A stretch of 64,000 bases of DNA from Paraconiothyrium sp. Pb-2020 (GCA_022419385.1 JAJUBI010000007.1:3815768-3879767), one strand, 5' to 3'; shown: positions 12,235-23,822, counted from the first letter of the stretch. Numbers and translations are program-made. The notes: generated from the letters alone by a model not told the origin.

Positions 12235-13360
12235 TAAACAAGGGCCCATGGAAACTGCATATTGAACATAATCTTAAAATAGAGATATAGAGACATGCAT
12301 CTTGTTCACTCCATTGTTCGAGAGCCCGCGAAAGGGCGCTGGTGGCAACCTTTTTCTGAGTCTGGGAGCTTCGCTGCTCAGAAACACTGGACTCGCCAAC
12401 GGACGCACCAAGCTCATCATCAACCAGTCTGTGAACGGCGGTAAAGGCAATGATCGACTACTTGATCTCTTTAGAGCGAGTCTTATCCTAATCTTCTATG
12501 TTACTCCACCTGAATGCGCTGCCATAACGCTTTGGATAGCGTGTCTTGGGACTACAGGGTTAAGCCAGGAAAGATTAGAGATATTAGGCTTCTTAAGTGG
12601 CAAGGAATGGTGAGCCTCTCGCAGAACCAAGCCCCAACCTCGTAAAGAGTATCTGAAAGGGGATAGCCCAGTTGGAGATAGACCAGCGTTTTGAGGTATG
12701 GCAGACAATATGCTGCTGACGAGTTACGTGCCTTAGCCTGCACATGATTAGTCAACCTCGGAACAAATTTGGGTACGTTCTCGCCTTCTCCTTCAGTGGG
12801 CGCCCTCGCATCAAGGCGATACATGTCATGGGCGATGTCTGAGGCACTCAGTCTTTCAACCTTCCAAACCCCGCCGTTATTGTAGGACTAGCCTAGGATG
12901 ATATCGACATTTACAATGATATCCGCAATTAACGAGAGATATAGCTTCGAGCGGTAGAGATTCCTGTGAGCTAGGCCAAGGCTGGTGGAATGTGCGCCTG
13001 TAAATGCAGTTGAGAGACGATGTTATTTCACATGATGTCATGAATTCAAGCTAGGCTTTTAGTAGACGATGTATCCATCATACTACAGAATATAGCCCTG
13101 CTTGATGTCACCTGCAGTAATATCTTTGTCACCTGATGCAGCACTATGGAATGGGTGTCAACATCCCTATTCTCCTCTAGCGCCGGATATTCGTGGAACT
13201 ACAGTGCCTTGTACCCATTCCTATCTAGCTGGGTTTTGCAACACCGCATTCCTATGCAAAACATTACTTTTCGTATTGGATTGCCATATAACTCACTCCG
13301 CCCATCTTTAATTCGACGATGATCAGGTGCAAGTTGGAAGCGTCAACGTGCTTTTCCCAC
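12235..13360. other. Intergenic, no gene seen
   Basis: About 1.1 kb with only short open frames (longest 12302-12613, 103 codons) that show no domain, signal peptide or splice logic. No RNA gene or repeat was recognised. Confidence 0.5.
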
Positions 13361-13370
13361 CTATATAAAG
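13361..13370 (+). promoter_or_regulatory. Probable TATA element of the ice-binding-like gene
   Basis: The sequence CTATATAAAG lies 51 bases upstream of the ATG at 13422, and no other TATA-like match is as close. A 5' leader of only a few tens of bases would follow. The call rests on motif and position only. Confidence 0.4.
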
Positions 13371-13421
13371 TACTGTGCTGGATAGGTGAAATTTGATTAC
13401 TACTACGTATCGTGCGTCGAT

Positions 13422-14465
13422 ATGTACTCTACAAATCTTTGCCTTCGAGGGCTTCTCGTTGCCGTTCTCGGCCTAGGCGAACGAGCTTTGGCGCAAGTCG
13501 ACCTCGGTACTGCTGCCCCGTTCGGCATCGTCGCAGGCTCAGCCATCACCAACACTGGAGCTACTGTCATCAATGGTAACCTTGGTATCTATCCTAATGA
13601 CGACACATCGATCACTGGATTCCCGCCCGGGGTATCAGGGACTATCTACGCCGCCAGCGCTATAGCGAACGAAGCTCTTCAAGATGCTATGACCGCTTAC
13701 AACGCTGCTGTTGCCCAACCATCAACTGCCCAGATCGTCCAAGATCTTGGTGGTCAGACTCTCACTGCTGGAACATATACCGCCGCTGCAGCAGCGGGCA
13801 TTACCGGAACCCTCACACTCGACGGACAGAACAATCCAGATGCAATCTTCGTTTTCCAAATCGGGTCTACTCTTACGACAGCGCCTGCGTCATCCGTCGT
13901 GCTCATCAATGGTGCGCAAGCTTGTAACGTATTCTGGCAAATCGGCTCATCAGCCATGCTTGGCACTACGACTATCTTTGTTGGTAATATCCTCGCCGCA
14001 ACCTCAATTTCGTTGGATGCAGGCGTTACTGTCACTGGTGGTCTGTATGCTTTGACTGGAGCTGTCACGCTCATCGATGATCAAGTCACAGCACAGCCGA
14101 CTTGTGCTGTTCAGCCACCGCCAATAGACGGTGCAGGATGCGGCGCGGGAGGTGCGGGAGGTGCGGGAGGTGCAGGAGGTGCGGGCGGTGCGGGATCTGG
14201 GGGAGGTGCAGGAGGCGCGGGAGGTCCAGGTGGTCCGGGGGGCCCAGGGGGTGCAGGAGGATGTGGAGTCATTACGCCTACCACATTCTCCTATGTACCG
14301 TATCCTCAACCTACGCCCTTCCCTTGGATCTATCCTCCACCACCACCATGGAACTTTCCAAGGCCTTGGTCGCCTCCTGATGAGCACGATAAGTTCTTTC
14401 ATGGGCCCGATCATTTCCATAATTCCCATGGGCATGGTAACAGGCACGGGGGATGGTCCCACTGA
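13422..14465 (+). CDS. Secreted ice-binding-like (DUF3494) protein with Gly-rich and His-rich tail
   Basis: Single exon of 347 residues. I chose the ATG at 13422 because it places a signal peptide (MYSTNLCLRGLLVAVLGLG, cleavage near ALAQ) at the N-terminus; the longer frame upstream begins only with GTG. Residues about 26-230 show the DUF3494/ice-binding fold signature: an LGTAAPFGIVAGSAITNTG start, INGNLGIYP, then Ala/Thr/Gly-rich beta-solenoid sequence with LTAGTYTAAAAAGITGTLTL, NPDAIFVFQIGSTLTT, VFWQIGSSAMLG and ALTGAVTLIDD. In basidiomycete, ascomycete and bacterial members this domain binds ice and inhibits recrystallisation, though some relatives may be adhesins. A (GGA)n run follows (about residues 235-282). 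The tail is Pro- and His-rich (HGPDHFHNSHGHGNRHGG), a possible metal-binding or wall-anchoring region. It is intact. Ice binding is inferred from the family only. Confidence 0.88.
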   Translation: MYSTNLCLRGLLVAVLGLGERALAQVDLGTAAPFGIVAGSAITNTGATVINGNLGIYPNDDTSITGFPPGVSGTIYAASAIANEALQDAMTAYNAAVAQPSTAQIVQDLGGQTLTAGTYTAAAAAGITGTLTLDGQNNPDAIFVFQIGSTLTTAPASSVVLINGAQACNVFWQIGSSAMLGTTTIFVGNILAATSISLDAGVTVTGGLYALTGAVTLIDDQVTAQPTCAVQPPPIDGAGCGAGGAGGAGGAGGAGGAGSGGGAGGAGGPGGPGGPGGAGGCGVITPTTFSYVPYPQPTPFPWIYPPPPPWNFPRPWSPPDEHDKFFHGPDHFHNSHGHGNRHGGWSH

Positions 14466-15649
14466 CCTTAGACGCATTGGCTTGAGATAATCATAGCTGG
14501 CAAGGCTCTTGCTCCCTAATACATGCAAGGTATCGGCGGCCTTTATCTTCACACGTAATACGGTTTTCGACTTTGCAAAACGTTTAGGTTACATGATGAT
14601 TTCATTCGCAATACTACCTGATACTTTTATTATCAAGCGCTGGGCATTGTGCGTGACAAGTGTTAAGTCAGCTCCACCGATCATTGTTAGTGTCATAAGC
14701 TCGGCATCCAATTACATACCATCACTTAAGAGTCGTGTAAAGATATAGTATCGATGCTATTGAATAGGACTGACCGCATAATCCCTTCTGTCTGGCGCCC
14801 TATCGCACAGATATCACTACTCGACCGGGACCCACTGGTCACAAAATGGCAGCTGGCCACACTTGCTGCCGCAAAGAAGCATGCGAAAGCTCGTGAAATG
14901 TACTATTTATCCTTGGTTGTTTTTCAACGAAGTCGGTCAGGTACAGAAAACCCATTGGCATCCACGGGTCGGCAAAAGTTTGTCTTGATGATAAGCGGTG
15001 CTCCAGCGGTTACGAAGACTAACGAACCCAAGAATATCTTCCAGGGAATTGTGCATGGAGTCAGGTTCAAATCCGAGTGAAGCTCGGGTTGCTGAGACGC
15101 TGATTAAAAACATTGAAGTCGGAAGATGAAGGTGTAGGAGACTACGAAAGATGCATTTCGTTGCTATGAAGCGCCGATAGTACGTACCTATGGTAGATTG
15201 TGTGATTGCGAGGGTTAAAGCCCTACTGTCTCATGCGTGCTGATAAGATCTATACTGGTCGCCTATAGAGTAAGTCGAACGCGCTTGTACGGTAGCGCCT
15301 AATAACACCAATACAAGAAAAGAGTTCAGCACAGTCGTTTCCTTGTCTACTCTAAGCTATTCTCCGTGACTGAAACTTAATCCTTGTTTGAAACGATCTT
15401 GTATAGAGGCACGAAGGCGCTAACCTTACGAGGAAGCACCGAGGTCCGAGTTTCCGCCGGGCATCCACCTTAACCCGGTGCCACCGGCCCCTTAGCTCTC
15501 TCTGTGTTTCTTTCTACCCGAAATACTCGTACCTGTACGCACCAGAGTCTAAACGAGAATGACTACGATCCATGAATCGCCATGAGGGGTTAGCAACGTA
15601 AGAACTCAACTCATGTTACCGGGCCTTTGCAAGGCCGGAACGGATTCCC
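14466..15649. other. Intergenic, no gene seen
   Basis: Short frames such as 14754-15080 have no recognisable domain. A GGTTCAAATCC string near 15063 resembles a tRNA B box, but no matching A box or cloverleaf could be built around it. Confidence 0.45.
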
Positions 15650-16185
15650 ATGAGGTAGCATCGCGTCGTAGAAGCGAAAGCGCTCACCAAGAAAATTATA
15701 CTTGCATGTAAGAGTTGCAGAAAACGCAAAGTTCGGTGCGATGGGGATGGTTTAACCCTTGTCCAGGTTGTATCAAAGCTGCTGGACCTACGCAATGTGT
15801 CTATATACCCAGCACGCATACCAATGCTCCCAAAGTCTTCCGTTCACTTGAACGACCGCGCTCATCATACTTCTATCGATACGAGCCCCCAATTTCTAGT
15901 CGCTACGCTTCAATAGAGTCACGAAACCTCCCAAGCGGTTGGACCGCTTTCGGGGCCACCCCAACAGTCAACACCTCCGTGCACACAAGTCAATCACTAC
16001 AACCTCTGGAAGCGGCCAAGGAAGGTCGCGATTGTGCACAGTGTCAGCGCAGACGTTATGGTAGACCCACCTGCATCGGCGCTGCGTCTCATGCGGAGCT
16101 TGAAGTGGATTCAATGCCAGGACCCGGTGCATGCGAGATCGTTGCTATCCTTGACAATATTCATGTGGCTCTGAAGGGCATGTAA
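15650..16185 (+). pseudogene. Broken Zn2Cys6 transcription-factor N-terminus
   Basis: From the ATG at 15650, frame 2 reads Met-Arg-STOP (TAG at 15656), then continues through a basic stretch into ACKSCRKRKVRCDGDG (about 15704-15751). That is the first half of a Zn(2)-Cys(6) binuclear cluster. The second half, NPCPGCIKAAGPTQCVY, lies in frame 1, so one base has been lost near 15755. Together they satisfy CX2CX6C...CX2CX6C exactly. The frame then stays open to 16185 with Ser/Pro-rich sequence and no recognisable middle homology region. The TAG could derive from CAG by one C-to-T change at CpA. An unrecognised intron could explain the shift, but no good donor/acceptor pair is visible in this short stretch. 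I regard it as a decayed regulator fragment. Confidence 0.6.
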
Positions 16186-17666
16186 AGACGCAATTCTCCA
16201 TTGTGATTGACTTCTTAACTTGTGTGACAAATGCGTCTGACGCAGAGTCGGCAAATTGAGCGAAGATCACGAATGCAATGGGCCGCGCTGACGTTCTTCA
16301 CGCTTCGCACCAGTGGCCACGGGAAATGCATGCAATCGCGTACGTACTCCGTGGGTTGTTGTTGAAGAGAAGTGAAGTGAACGAGTGCTTAGAGCTTACC
16401 TGTAGCGGCCCCGTAAAGTCGCCTATTAACGGTACTGTATGCCCACACGTCGTAGAAGAAGTTTTCAGATTTACTTACAGCGCAGTTTCGCTCTCAGGGA
16501 ACATTTTCTTCTCACTGCCGGGAGACAGAGCATGGTTCATGGACTGATTCGGTCAGCTTGTCGGGGTGATGATCGCGGGCCAGACAACGGCGAAGGAAGT
16601 TAGTAATGCTCGCTCAGATTGCATATAGATAAGAGTAGGAGATATCCGAGATATCAGACACTTCACACGTACCAAATCCGTGGAGAGAGGATCGTTCTCT
16701 GTAACCGAGCGGGTATAACGCTGAAAGATAAGACGTTCTTGGCATATTTCAGGCAAAGGATGCGTGGAAACGGTGCGACTTCCGAAGGGCCACTAGGTTG
16801 GATGGGGTCTAGGCACTACTAAGGGTCTTCTTCATCGCCAAAGGTCTTCCGTGGAGGAGCTACGCCACCATGTCGTAACGACGTCAATCACATATAGCAT
16901 CAAATAATAACACTAGCCATTGGCGTATTTCGACAAGGAAACCTAGACTGGAGCTGGGGGGTTCGCCTACAAGGTCAGGGGCACAATTGCACACTCGCAA
17001 CTGCTTGCATCAAATGCATACCTTCCACGGTACTCCGAAAACTCAACCCATATCATCGAAGCCTGTCAATCAGCGCGAAGCCGATAGCGATCCATGATCC
17101 CAGAAGCTTATGGTCAGTGATGCAGCTACTCGAAGAGTTTGTAAGCATAGCCCCCGCAAACGTTGACACCTGGACACTGTGGCGGAAGCGAACCCCACTG
17201 GTCAAATAGCTAAGAAGTATGGTTCCCTACTGTCTGAGACCGGTTGCACTCTGGTCGCGTTATGTGGTTCGCCACGCGCGCGCCTCATCCGCAACATGGG
17301 TTGGCCTTGGTGCCTTTAGGGGATACAATCTGCCGCATCACGTACTCCCTTTTTGAAGTGTGATGTTGAACAACGCCGCGGCAGATGCCGAAGACTGGCC
17401 CGGAATTTCTATATCACCCCGTGCAGCATGTTCAGAGTGTCCAGAGTGGTCCCTCCTGCCAGGTCTGCTCCGCATTGTGTTTGGAACAGCCTGCCGTCAT
17501 TCCAGAGTGGCTCGGACTTTTCATCCATTTTGCTTCCGTAAACCACATCTTCTTGCATATTCTACAAAGTATGATAATGATCTTTGGCAACCTGAGCTGC
17601 CAGTCGCTTACAGAAGCTCAAGAAGTATCTGCTCGGGGTACCAGCCATTCGTACTCGCCGATAGCG
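16186..17666. other. Intergenic, no gene seen
   Basis: Around 1.5 kb between the zinc-cluster fragment and the bZIP gene. Open frames are short (for example 16278-16547) and carry no motif, and I see no repeat. Confidence 0.45.
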
Positions 17667-18634
17667 ATGGAAAGCAATGCTCAGCAATATCTGGAATGGA
17701 TGGCCCCCACCTTTGGCACCTACGGGAACCCATTCGTCCACCGGCATGAGGTATGGAATTCTTTCGAAAAGAGTCTACAGCAAGCGTACGGCACCTTTCC
17801 AACTGTTCCGGGTCCAAAACCGCTTGAAGAAAATGGCCAGTTCAGTCGTGGTGAGAGGGATTCTCCTTCTGGTATTTTCGCAACTTTGTTCAGAGGCCCG
17901 GTCTCCCTGTGAAGGATTTCAAAGTCGAAACTGCATTGTTTGAGCAGCAATCCGAAGGCTCTCAGGAACGTCGAACACCGTCGCTATCGCATTCGGTATC
18001 ACAAAAATCATCCGCATCCTCCAACGATTTGCATGCTAGCGACAAGGCTTCGTGTAGTCCGGTGGAAGAAAACAACAGTGCGCTGCAGCCAATCACCAAT
18101 CCTGGGACTCGGAAGCGCAGGCGTGGCAGACCCAGGTTGTTTCCCCCTGCGGCCGGTGCAGATCATCCGATTGCCGCTTCAACTCTCCGCCAAACCTATC
18201 TCGAGCGAAATCGCAGGTCCGCCGAAAAGTGTCGACAAAAGAAGAAAGACTATATTGCTACAGTAGTAGCAGAAGCCTCTTCTGTCTCCTTAAGGAATAA
18301 AGTATTAAGAGAGGAAGTGGCTGTTCTTCGTGAGCAGGTGCTTGGTCTAAAGAATGAGTTGTTACGCCATGCTGGATGCCAATCAAGAACCATTGATAAA
18401 TACATAGCGCAAAGCGCAGACAACCAGTTCACTCTCAGGAAGGCCGTAGGATCAGAGAAAGACTCAAGCCAGACCGAAGGTTCGATTGTTTCTACCAGTC
18501 GTACAGGGTCGTTCGCGGTTCCGAGCATGGCCGATTCTTCGCCTTCTCAACAAACTTCAATTTCCAGCGTCGCTCTAGATGAGTACGTCAGCCTGTGGAT
18601 GCTAGACAACAGTGACACCTTCACTGAACAATGA
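17667..18634 (+). CDS. bZIP transcription factor (first intron uncertain)
   Basis: The second coding block (in frame from about 17894 to 18634) contains an AT-hook-like KRRRGRPRL (about 18109-18135). It is followed by a bZIP basic region, LERNRRSAEKCRQKKKDY (about 18202-18255, with the NxxxAxxCR core as NRRSAEKCR), and a heptad-like zipper through VLREEVAVLREQVLGLKNEL. This resembles ATF/CREB-type fungal bZIPs. A first exon starting at the ATG at 17667 (MESNAQQYLEWMAPTFGTYG) fits as the N-terminus. The junction is unresolved. Donor GTGAGA at 17851 with acceptor AAG at 17924 is in phase but uses a poor acceptor. Donor GTATGG at 17751 with acceptor CAG at 17893 is also in phase. The product would be roughly 275-300 residues. 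It is predicted to be nuclear, binding DNA as a dimer. Confidence 0.75.
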
Positions 18635-20576
18635 AACCATGAATATTGGTCCACTCCTCATGCGGTGATGTTCTTCCGCTTTCACACACGCTTCTGCCCC
18701 ATTTTCCGCCATCACAACTATGAGTAACCCATATGTCGGTTTATCCACCGTTATTTCCGTTCAATCCCCTCAATAGCTTCATGGCATATCGACAGCGCTA
18801 GCACGCCTCTCATGTTGACAGCCTGATGTCCATTCCAAAACCCCAAATCTGATTACTGAGTCACTGCTTATCGTTTTCCTCTACCAAGCTACTCAAGCCT
18901 ATCGGACACACCGTCCACGTGCGCCATCACCTTTCTTTAACTGCGCGGCGTCCTTCCCATCCTCCTCTTTCCATCTGCTAGCCTATCTTCATAGTAGCTC
19001 AGGCATCCAACCAACTGTTTGTGTCGGGGCAAACTTTACTCGGGCACGTAGGCGGCATGTCGTTGGCACGAAGTCACCGGAGACACTGGTGGCGCTGACG
19101 TGATGTTTAGCACGGCGGCTTCTCATTGCCAGGTAACGGCATAGCTGAGTAAGACCGGAGCGGTGTAACCGGCGAATTCCTTGGCATTGGGGCGGGGGAA
19201 TATACAAGTAAAGACCAGCATCCATACCATAGGTAGTGAAGAAATGCATGATAATGGGTCATGGACCGTCTGACTGTGATTGAGCAGATCACCGCTTGAC
19301 AAGACTTTCGGTCAAATCACAGCGGTTCTACGAACGGGAGGTGAAAGCACGTGCAAGCATGCCAAGATAAAACAGTGAAACGTTCCGAATTGTCAGGCAA
19401 TTTGCAGAACAAGCGCGCCGCGGAGCGTAGTGTCCAAGCCGCATTCAAGCTTCGCGTGGTCTACCGGCAGTAGTCTTCCCGCGTGGTAAAGCCCCATAGC
19501 ATGCCGGCCGAGCGTTGCAGGCGGAGATAGCAACCTAATGAGACAGTGTTGGGATTCACACTGTATCATCGGCAACAAGCGCCGAGTGACGAATCGGAGG
19601 CTCCACGTAGAGCACGCCGTCGCAACGCTTGCTTCCCGTCACAGAAACATGCAGCGAATGGCCTGTGGTTGAAGATGTACCCACAGCAATATCGTGACAG
19701 GGTGATGGTGTGCCAAGATGCGCGATAGATGTTGGCATGTCAGCCCTAAACTATGGAGTACACCTTGCCCCGCGCACTAGGGGTCGCAAACATGTGGCGA
19801 AAGCTACGCGGACGCTACTTGGTAGACACTCAAACTTACTGAGGATGTACATATGTACACGTGAAAATGTCGATCGACGACTGGTGATGCGGCACCCTGC
19901 CGGTGAGGAGAGCTGGGGCCGGCGAATCGGCACGTGCATCGGCGCAAACATCGAAGAACTTGCCGATAAAGTAGTCATCCGTCCACAGAGCCTCAGAGAG
20001 TCAGCTGCGTAGTGGAACCACGCATCGCTGGAGGTCAAGTCGATAGCGGGTGTCCTGCTATATTTCCGTCTTTTACTTTATGGGACACCACTTCACTTCG
20101 TGGGTTGCGTCAACAACCGAACAAACCAAGAACTTGCGACATATCACTGCAAAGATGATTTACCAAGGTTCATTCGGTGGTTGCCATAATACAATGCCAA
20201 AACACACTTGAACGGAGGCTACTGCGTCATGTAGGATCGATGCAAGCTAATGATTAAGCGAACTGATGACAAGCACTGCCGAGTGAGCTCCGGTCCTCTC
20301 TCAGACTCGGCAGGGCTACATACTTCGGGACGAAGTCGTATCAATGATCTGTACGCCATTTTGAAGAACGCGATCGCTACCCCGGCCGTAAATGCCATGT
20401 CGGACGAGACCGCGGCTGGCCAATCACTGTACGTCAGCCCAAACACCCGACTACCCATAGTGTTGAGAGTATTTGCACAATCAGTCGAGTCCCAAAACAT
20501 GTCGAACGCCTAAAACCCACACCAGCCAGCATCTGGCGTTTAGTCCTGGAGCCTGCACGAACTATTGCCCAATTCG
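18635..20576. other. Intergenic, no gene seen
   Basis: About 1.9 kb between the convergent bZIP and bHLH genes. Small open frames on both strands show no domain or splice support, and I see nothing else in it. Confidence 0.5.
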
Positions 20577-21356
20577 CTAAACCTTGTGACCGCCGGTTGA
20601 CGCCCAGGTACGCCGCAGATGCTTGCTTTCGGCGCGATACATGTCTCTCTCTTTCTCGATCTCCTTGATGCGCCTGATCGCGGCCTCCAGAATTGTCACT
20701 TTGCTGTGCTTGGGCGGGTCCATTAGGCCACTTGGCTTGTCTTCCTGGCACAGTGTAGGAACCAATTTGCGTAGACGTTCGAGATATGCTTTGATGCCGT
20801 CCCTGTACTTGCGCTCAACCTGATTGTGCGGAAGGCGCTTGCTATGCTGGTTCAGCGGGAACGTCGAACGGTCCAGACGAGGGCGGCCGCGCTTTGGCTT
20901 TTGTTGGCCTGGTGGAGCCGGAGAGTGCTCGGACGTTGGCTGGCTCCGCGGAGAGACTGGCGAAGCGAGCGTACCGGTAGCCGAATCCTGGGGTCCATCG
21001 CCACTAGACTCATCGGATGAGGGCGAGAGATTGAAATCGAATGCGGGAGAGCTGGGAAGTTGGATCGCGTCGCAGGAGAAGCTGAATGGAAATAACTCCA
21101 CTTGCGAAAAACGAGGCTCGACAAATGGTGGACTTGACTTCGACTCCAGCTGCGGTCCCGTCACTGGACCCTCCATCGACATAGCGTCAAAGCTCTGTAT
21201 GGCGTCCATGGAAAGACAAGTGCCAGTCCATAAGAAGGGTTCTGTGATGAACGGCTTCTCAGAGGTTGTGGGATAGGAAAAGCTTTCCGAGGTAGGCCAT
21301 CCCTCAGTACTTGTCAATGCAGGAAACGATGAGTATGAGTAGTTGATGAAAGCCAT
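20577..21356 (-). CDS. bHLH transcription factor (SREBP-type basic region)
   Basis: Single exon of 259 residues from the ATG at 21354-21356; the frame is open further upstream but without ATG. The N-terminal half is Ser/Pro/Phe-rich and probably an activation region. An AT-hook-like KPKRGRPRL lies at about residues 153-161. The bHLH begins near residue 175 with RLPHNQVERKYRDGIKAYLE and continues through LRKLVPTL, a charged loop (CQEDKPSGLMDPPKHSK) and helix 2 VTILEAAIRRIKEIEKER. The HNxVERKYR basic region with Tyr in place of the usual Arg is characteristic of SREBP-like fungal bHLH proteins. No transmembrane segments are present, so it is not a membrane-tethered SREBP. It should bind E-box-type DNA as a dimer. 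Its targets are unknown. Confidence 0.85.
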   Translation of the reverse strand: MAFINYSYSSFPALTSTEGWPTSESFSYPTTSEKPFITEPFLWTGTCLSMDAIQSFDAMSMEGPVTGPQLESKSSPPFVEPRFSQVELFPFSFSCDAIQLPSSPAFDFNLSPSSDESSGDGPQDSATGTLASPVSPRSQPTSEHSPAPPGQQKPKRGRPRLDRSTFPLNQHSKRLPHNQVERKYRDGIKAYLERLRKLVPTLCQEDKPSGLMDPPKHSKVTILEAAIRRIKEIEKERDMYRAESKHLRRTWASTGGHKV

Positions 21357-22084
21357 GGCGCGGCAATGGACTGTGACAGTCCTTGTGCTTGAACACAATT
21401 GGGGGACCGACAAAAGAGGTTGCGTTTCCGCGTTCTGCTGTGTAATGCTGAGCCTAGAATTGTGGAACCAGGAGGCCAATGTGTATACCTTGGATTGTGA
21501 TAATCTAGAATGTGATAATTTGAGACGCCGTATTTACAATGCCTTTGTGGGGATATTCGTATGAAGAGAAAGATATAAGGACTGAGCTGATACTTTCACT
21601 GGGCTGCTTATCGTTCGATTGTACTTATACTCCTCAGCCTTGTATCCTTGCCTGGAAGATCGACATAGCGCCAGTGCCACCCTCTTGACTGCATAGTTTT
21701 GGGATTCTGTAATGCGATTGATAGTCCAATCCCCTCAACAAAGACGCTAGCTGTATGGGTGCAGGGATGCCGATGTAGTCTCTGCCGCGGCCAGGGACAG
21801 GGTCTTCTCGAACTTGCCGCTTCGGCACGAAGTCTCGCTCCCACGCAACGCCACCCAGGAGACACGGGAATAAAGGGCTCTTAGTGGCCGGACCTTGATC
21901 GTCAGCAGTGATTCTTTCGGATGTGGTCTCATGGGCTACAGTCAGCAAACTCAGAACTAGTCAATTGACGATCTCATGGGCCGAATGCGACGATAAGCGT
22001 TTCCTCCAGTCCCGGTGTGAGGGCTTGTCGCAGAAAGCGAACATGCAATGCGTGGTGCAAATTGTATACGACCAGTCCTAACTA
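21357..22084. other. Intergenic, no gene seen
   Basis: Upstream region of the bHLH gene and of the MFS relic. Traces of the transporter N-terminus may lie in the last ~100 bases but cannot be read in one frame. Confidence 0.4.
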
Positions 22085-23822
22085 GAGTAACACTTAGAAA
22101 TGGCGCTCTTCGTGGCAGAGTTGGAACAAAATGGTTTATGGTTGCAGGTGGACTCTTCGGAGTCGTGGGTAACATTGTTACTGGACATGCACTAACGTGA
22201 GATCCTTCCATCGCCGTCGACATGGTTTCTGCTGACTTCATCGTAGTCTAAAGCAAGTGATTGCGGCACAGGTACTTGATGGTATAGGCAGCTCGTTATT
22301 AGTAAACATACCGTCCCTTTCCCAGTTGTTGTCTACACTTATCTGTCTTCGCAGCTACTCCTCATTCCCGCACGCATGGAAGTCGTTCCCCCACAAACGC
22401 CTCTGTATGCTCAAGGTTGTCCTGCTATAATTAACGGACTTATACTATCATTGGCCTAGATGAATGTAAGTTGCCCATAATGTCGAACAGGGCCGATTTG
22501 ACGCTTAATTGAATACAGCCGGCGGGTTCGCCCAGATGTCAGTTGGTGGCTGGCGTTGGGCATACTACTTCAACGCGATCTTCTTTGGTATTTCTGCGGC
22601 AAATATCGGCATATCCTACTATCCGCCCCGGGAGAAGCTTCGCCGCGAACATTTGATCGTTGCTGAGCTTAAAATTCTTGACCTCATCGGCGTTGTATTG
22701 CTACTGGCAAGTGTCATCGGCATCTTAGTAGCCCTTACCTTTGGCGGCAACATTTACACATGGAGTTCCCCCTCTGTGGTTGCCTCTCGTAGTTGGAATT
22801 ACTTGGCTTGTCGGCTTTTGTTTACATGGTAAGTCTACCCACGACACAATATAATGTATTGCAAATATACTGAGTGGGATATAGAGACATGGGACCGCAA
22901 GGACGGACTAATTGACTATCGCTTCTTAGAATCTCGCAACTTCCTTGTGATCCTATTCCCCGCCTTTATTGATGGGACCCCCTATTACCGCTCAATATAA
23001 CCATACTGGTAGGATGTCTTTTGTCTGCGTTCGTATGGGAAACTTACGCTATTCCCGCTCACTCTTGTTTGTACCTCTTGTCTTGTTGGCACTTTTCTTG
23101 GGAATCCTCGCTCTTGTGACCCCGTTTCGCGTTGGTATCACATTGGGTTTCACAGGCGTAGTCGGCCCCTGCACTGGTGTTTGTTACTACCGTGTTACTA
23201 GTGGTTAGTTTGTCCTATTCTGTTCCGTGTTTCCTGCTGTAAGAACACGCTTTTAATTTGACTTGATATAATCTCATTCCAAAGCTGAGGCATCTACAGT
23301 GGTACTAGTGAGACTGTGCTTGCATCTGCTCGCGCTTTAGGAGGCGTCATAAGTATCACCATTTTCGCAACTGTCTACGGAAATACTCAAAAAAGGTAAG
23401 AGACACTAATGCTTTCTGTGTTAATCACACACATATACTGCTGCTACACGTGCTAAAATCTTTTCATACGTACATTGCCCAGCGGAGTAGCTCACGCTGC
23501 CTTGTCAGCAGGTCTTGCCGGAGAATCTGTCCCAAACTTCCTTGGTTCATTTCTTGACGGCACAGGCTCTGTCGCCAATGTGCCAGTTATCACGTCTCAG
23601 ATCATTGCAGCTGCGGGCGAAGCCGTTGCCGACATCAGTGCCCGCGCTTTCCATGTCTGGTTCATCAATATGGCCGCCGCTGCGGCCGCTGCTTTGTTAT
23701 TTCTACTGCTTAAACCAGTAGAGAATATGATGACAGCACAAGTTGAGAGCGCGCTAGAGACAAGTCAATTGAGAGTAAAACAGATGCATCCAAAGAATAG
23801 AGTGAAGGAGTTTACCGAATAG
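22085..23822 (+). pseudogene. Decayed MFS transporter, TRI12-like
   Basis: Collinear fragments of a 12-14-TM major facilitator are spread over several frames. In order: TKWFMVAGGLFGVVGNIVTG (about 22128-22190, after the GR-RW loop); GGWRWAYYFNAIFFGISAAN (about 22550); ELKILDLIGVVLLLASVIGI (about 22665); a loop plus RNFLVILFPAFIDG ending in an in-frame stop near 22999; SLLFVPLVLLALFLGILALV (about 23064); SETVLASARALGGVISITIF (about 23308); and a final block from about 23475 with the last helix MAAAAAAALLFLLLKPV. The order and content match TRI12-type efflux pumps. Some gaps may be introns (GTAAGT at 22829, GTAAGA at 23396). Others contain stops, and the first two helices are not recognisable, so I call it a pseudogene. 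Confidence 0.7.

Noticed and set aside
12302..12613. 103-codon plus-strand frame
   Set aside because: No domain, signal peptide, conserved pattern or regulatory context; likely chance in an intergenic region.
14102..14490. Arg/Cys-rich alternate frames inside the ice-binding gene
   Set aside because: They are shadows of the Gly-rich repeat of the real frame; repetitive GC-rich codons keep the other frames open.
15040..15085. tRNA-like B box GGTTCAAATCC
   Set aside because: No matching A box at the right distance, and no acceptor or anticodon stems could be paired.
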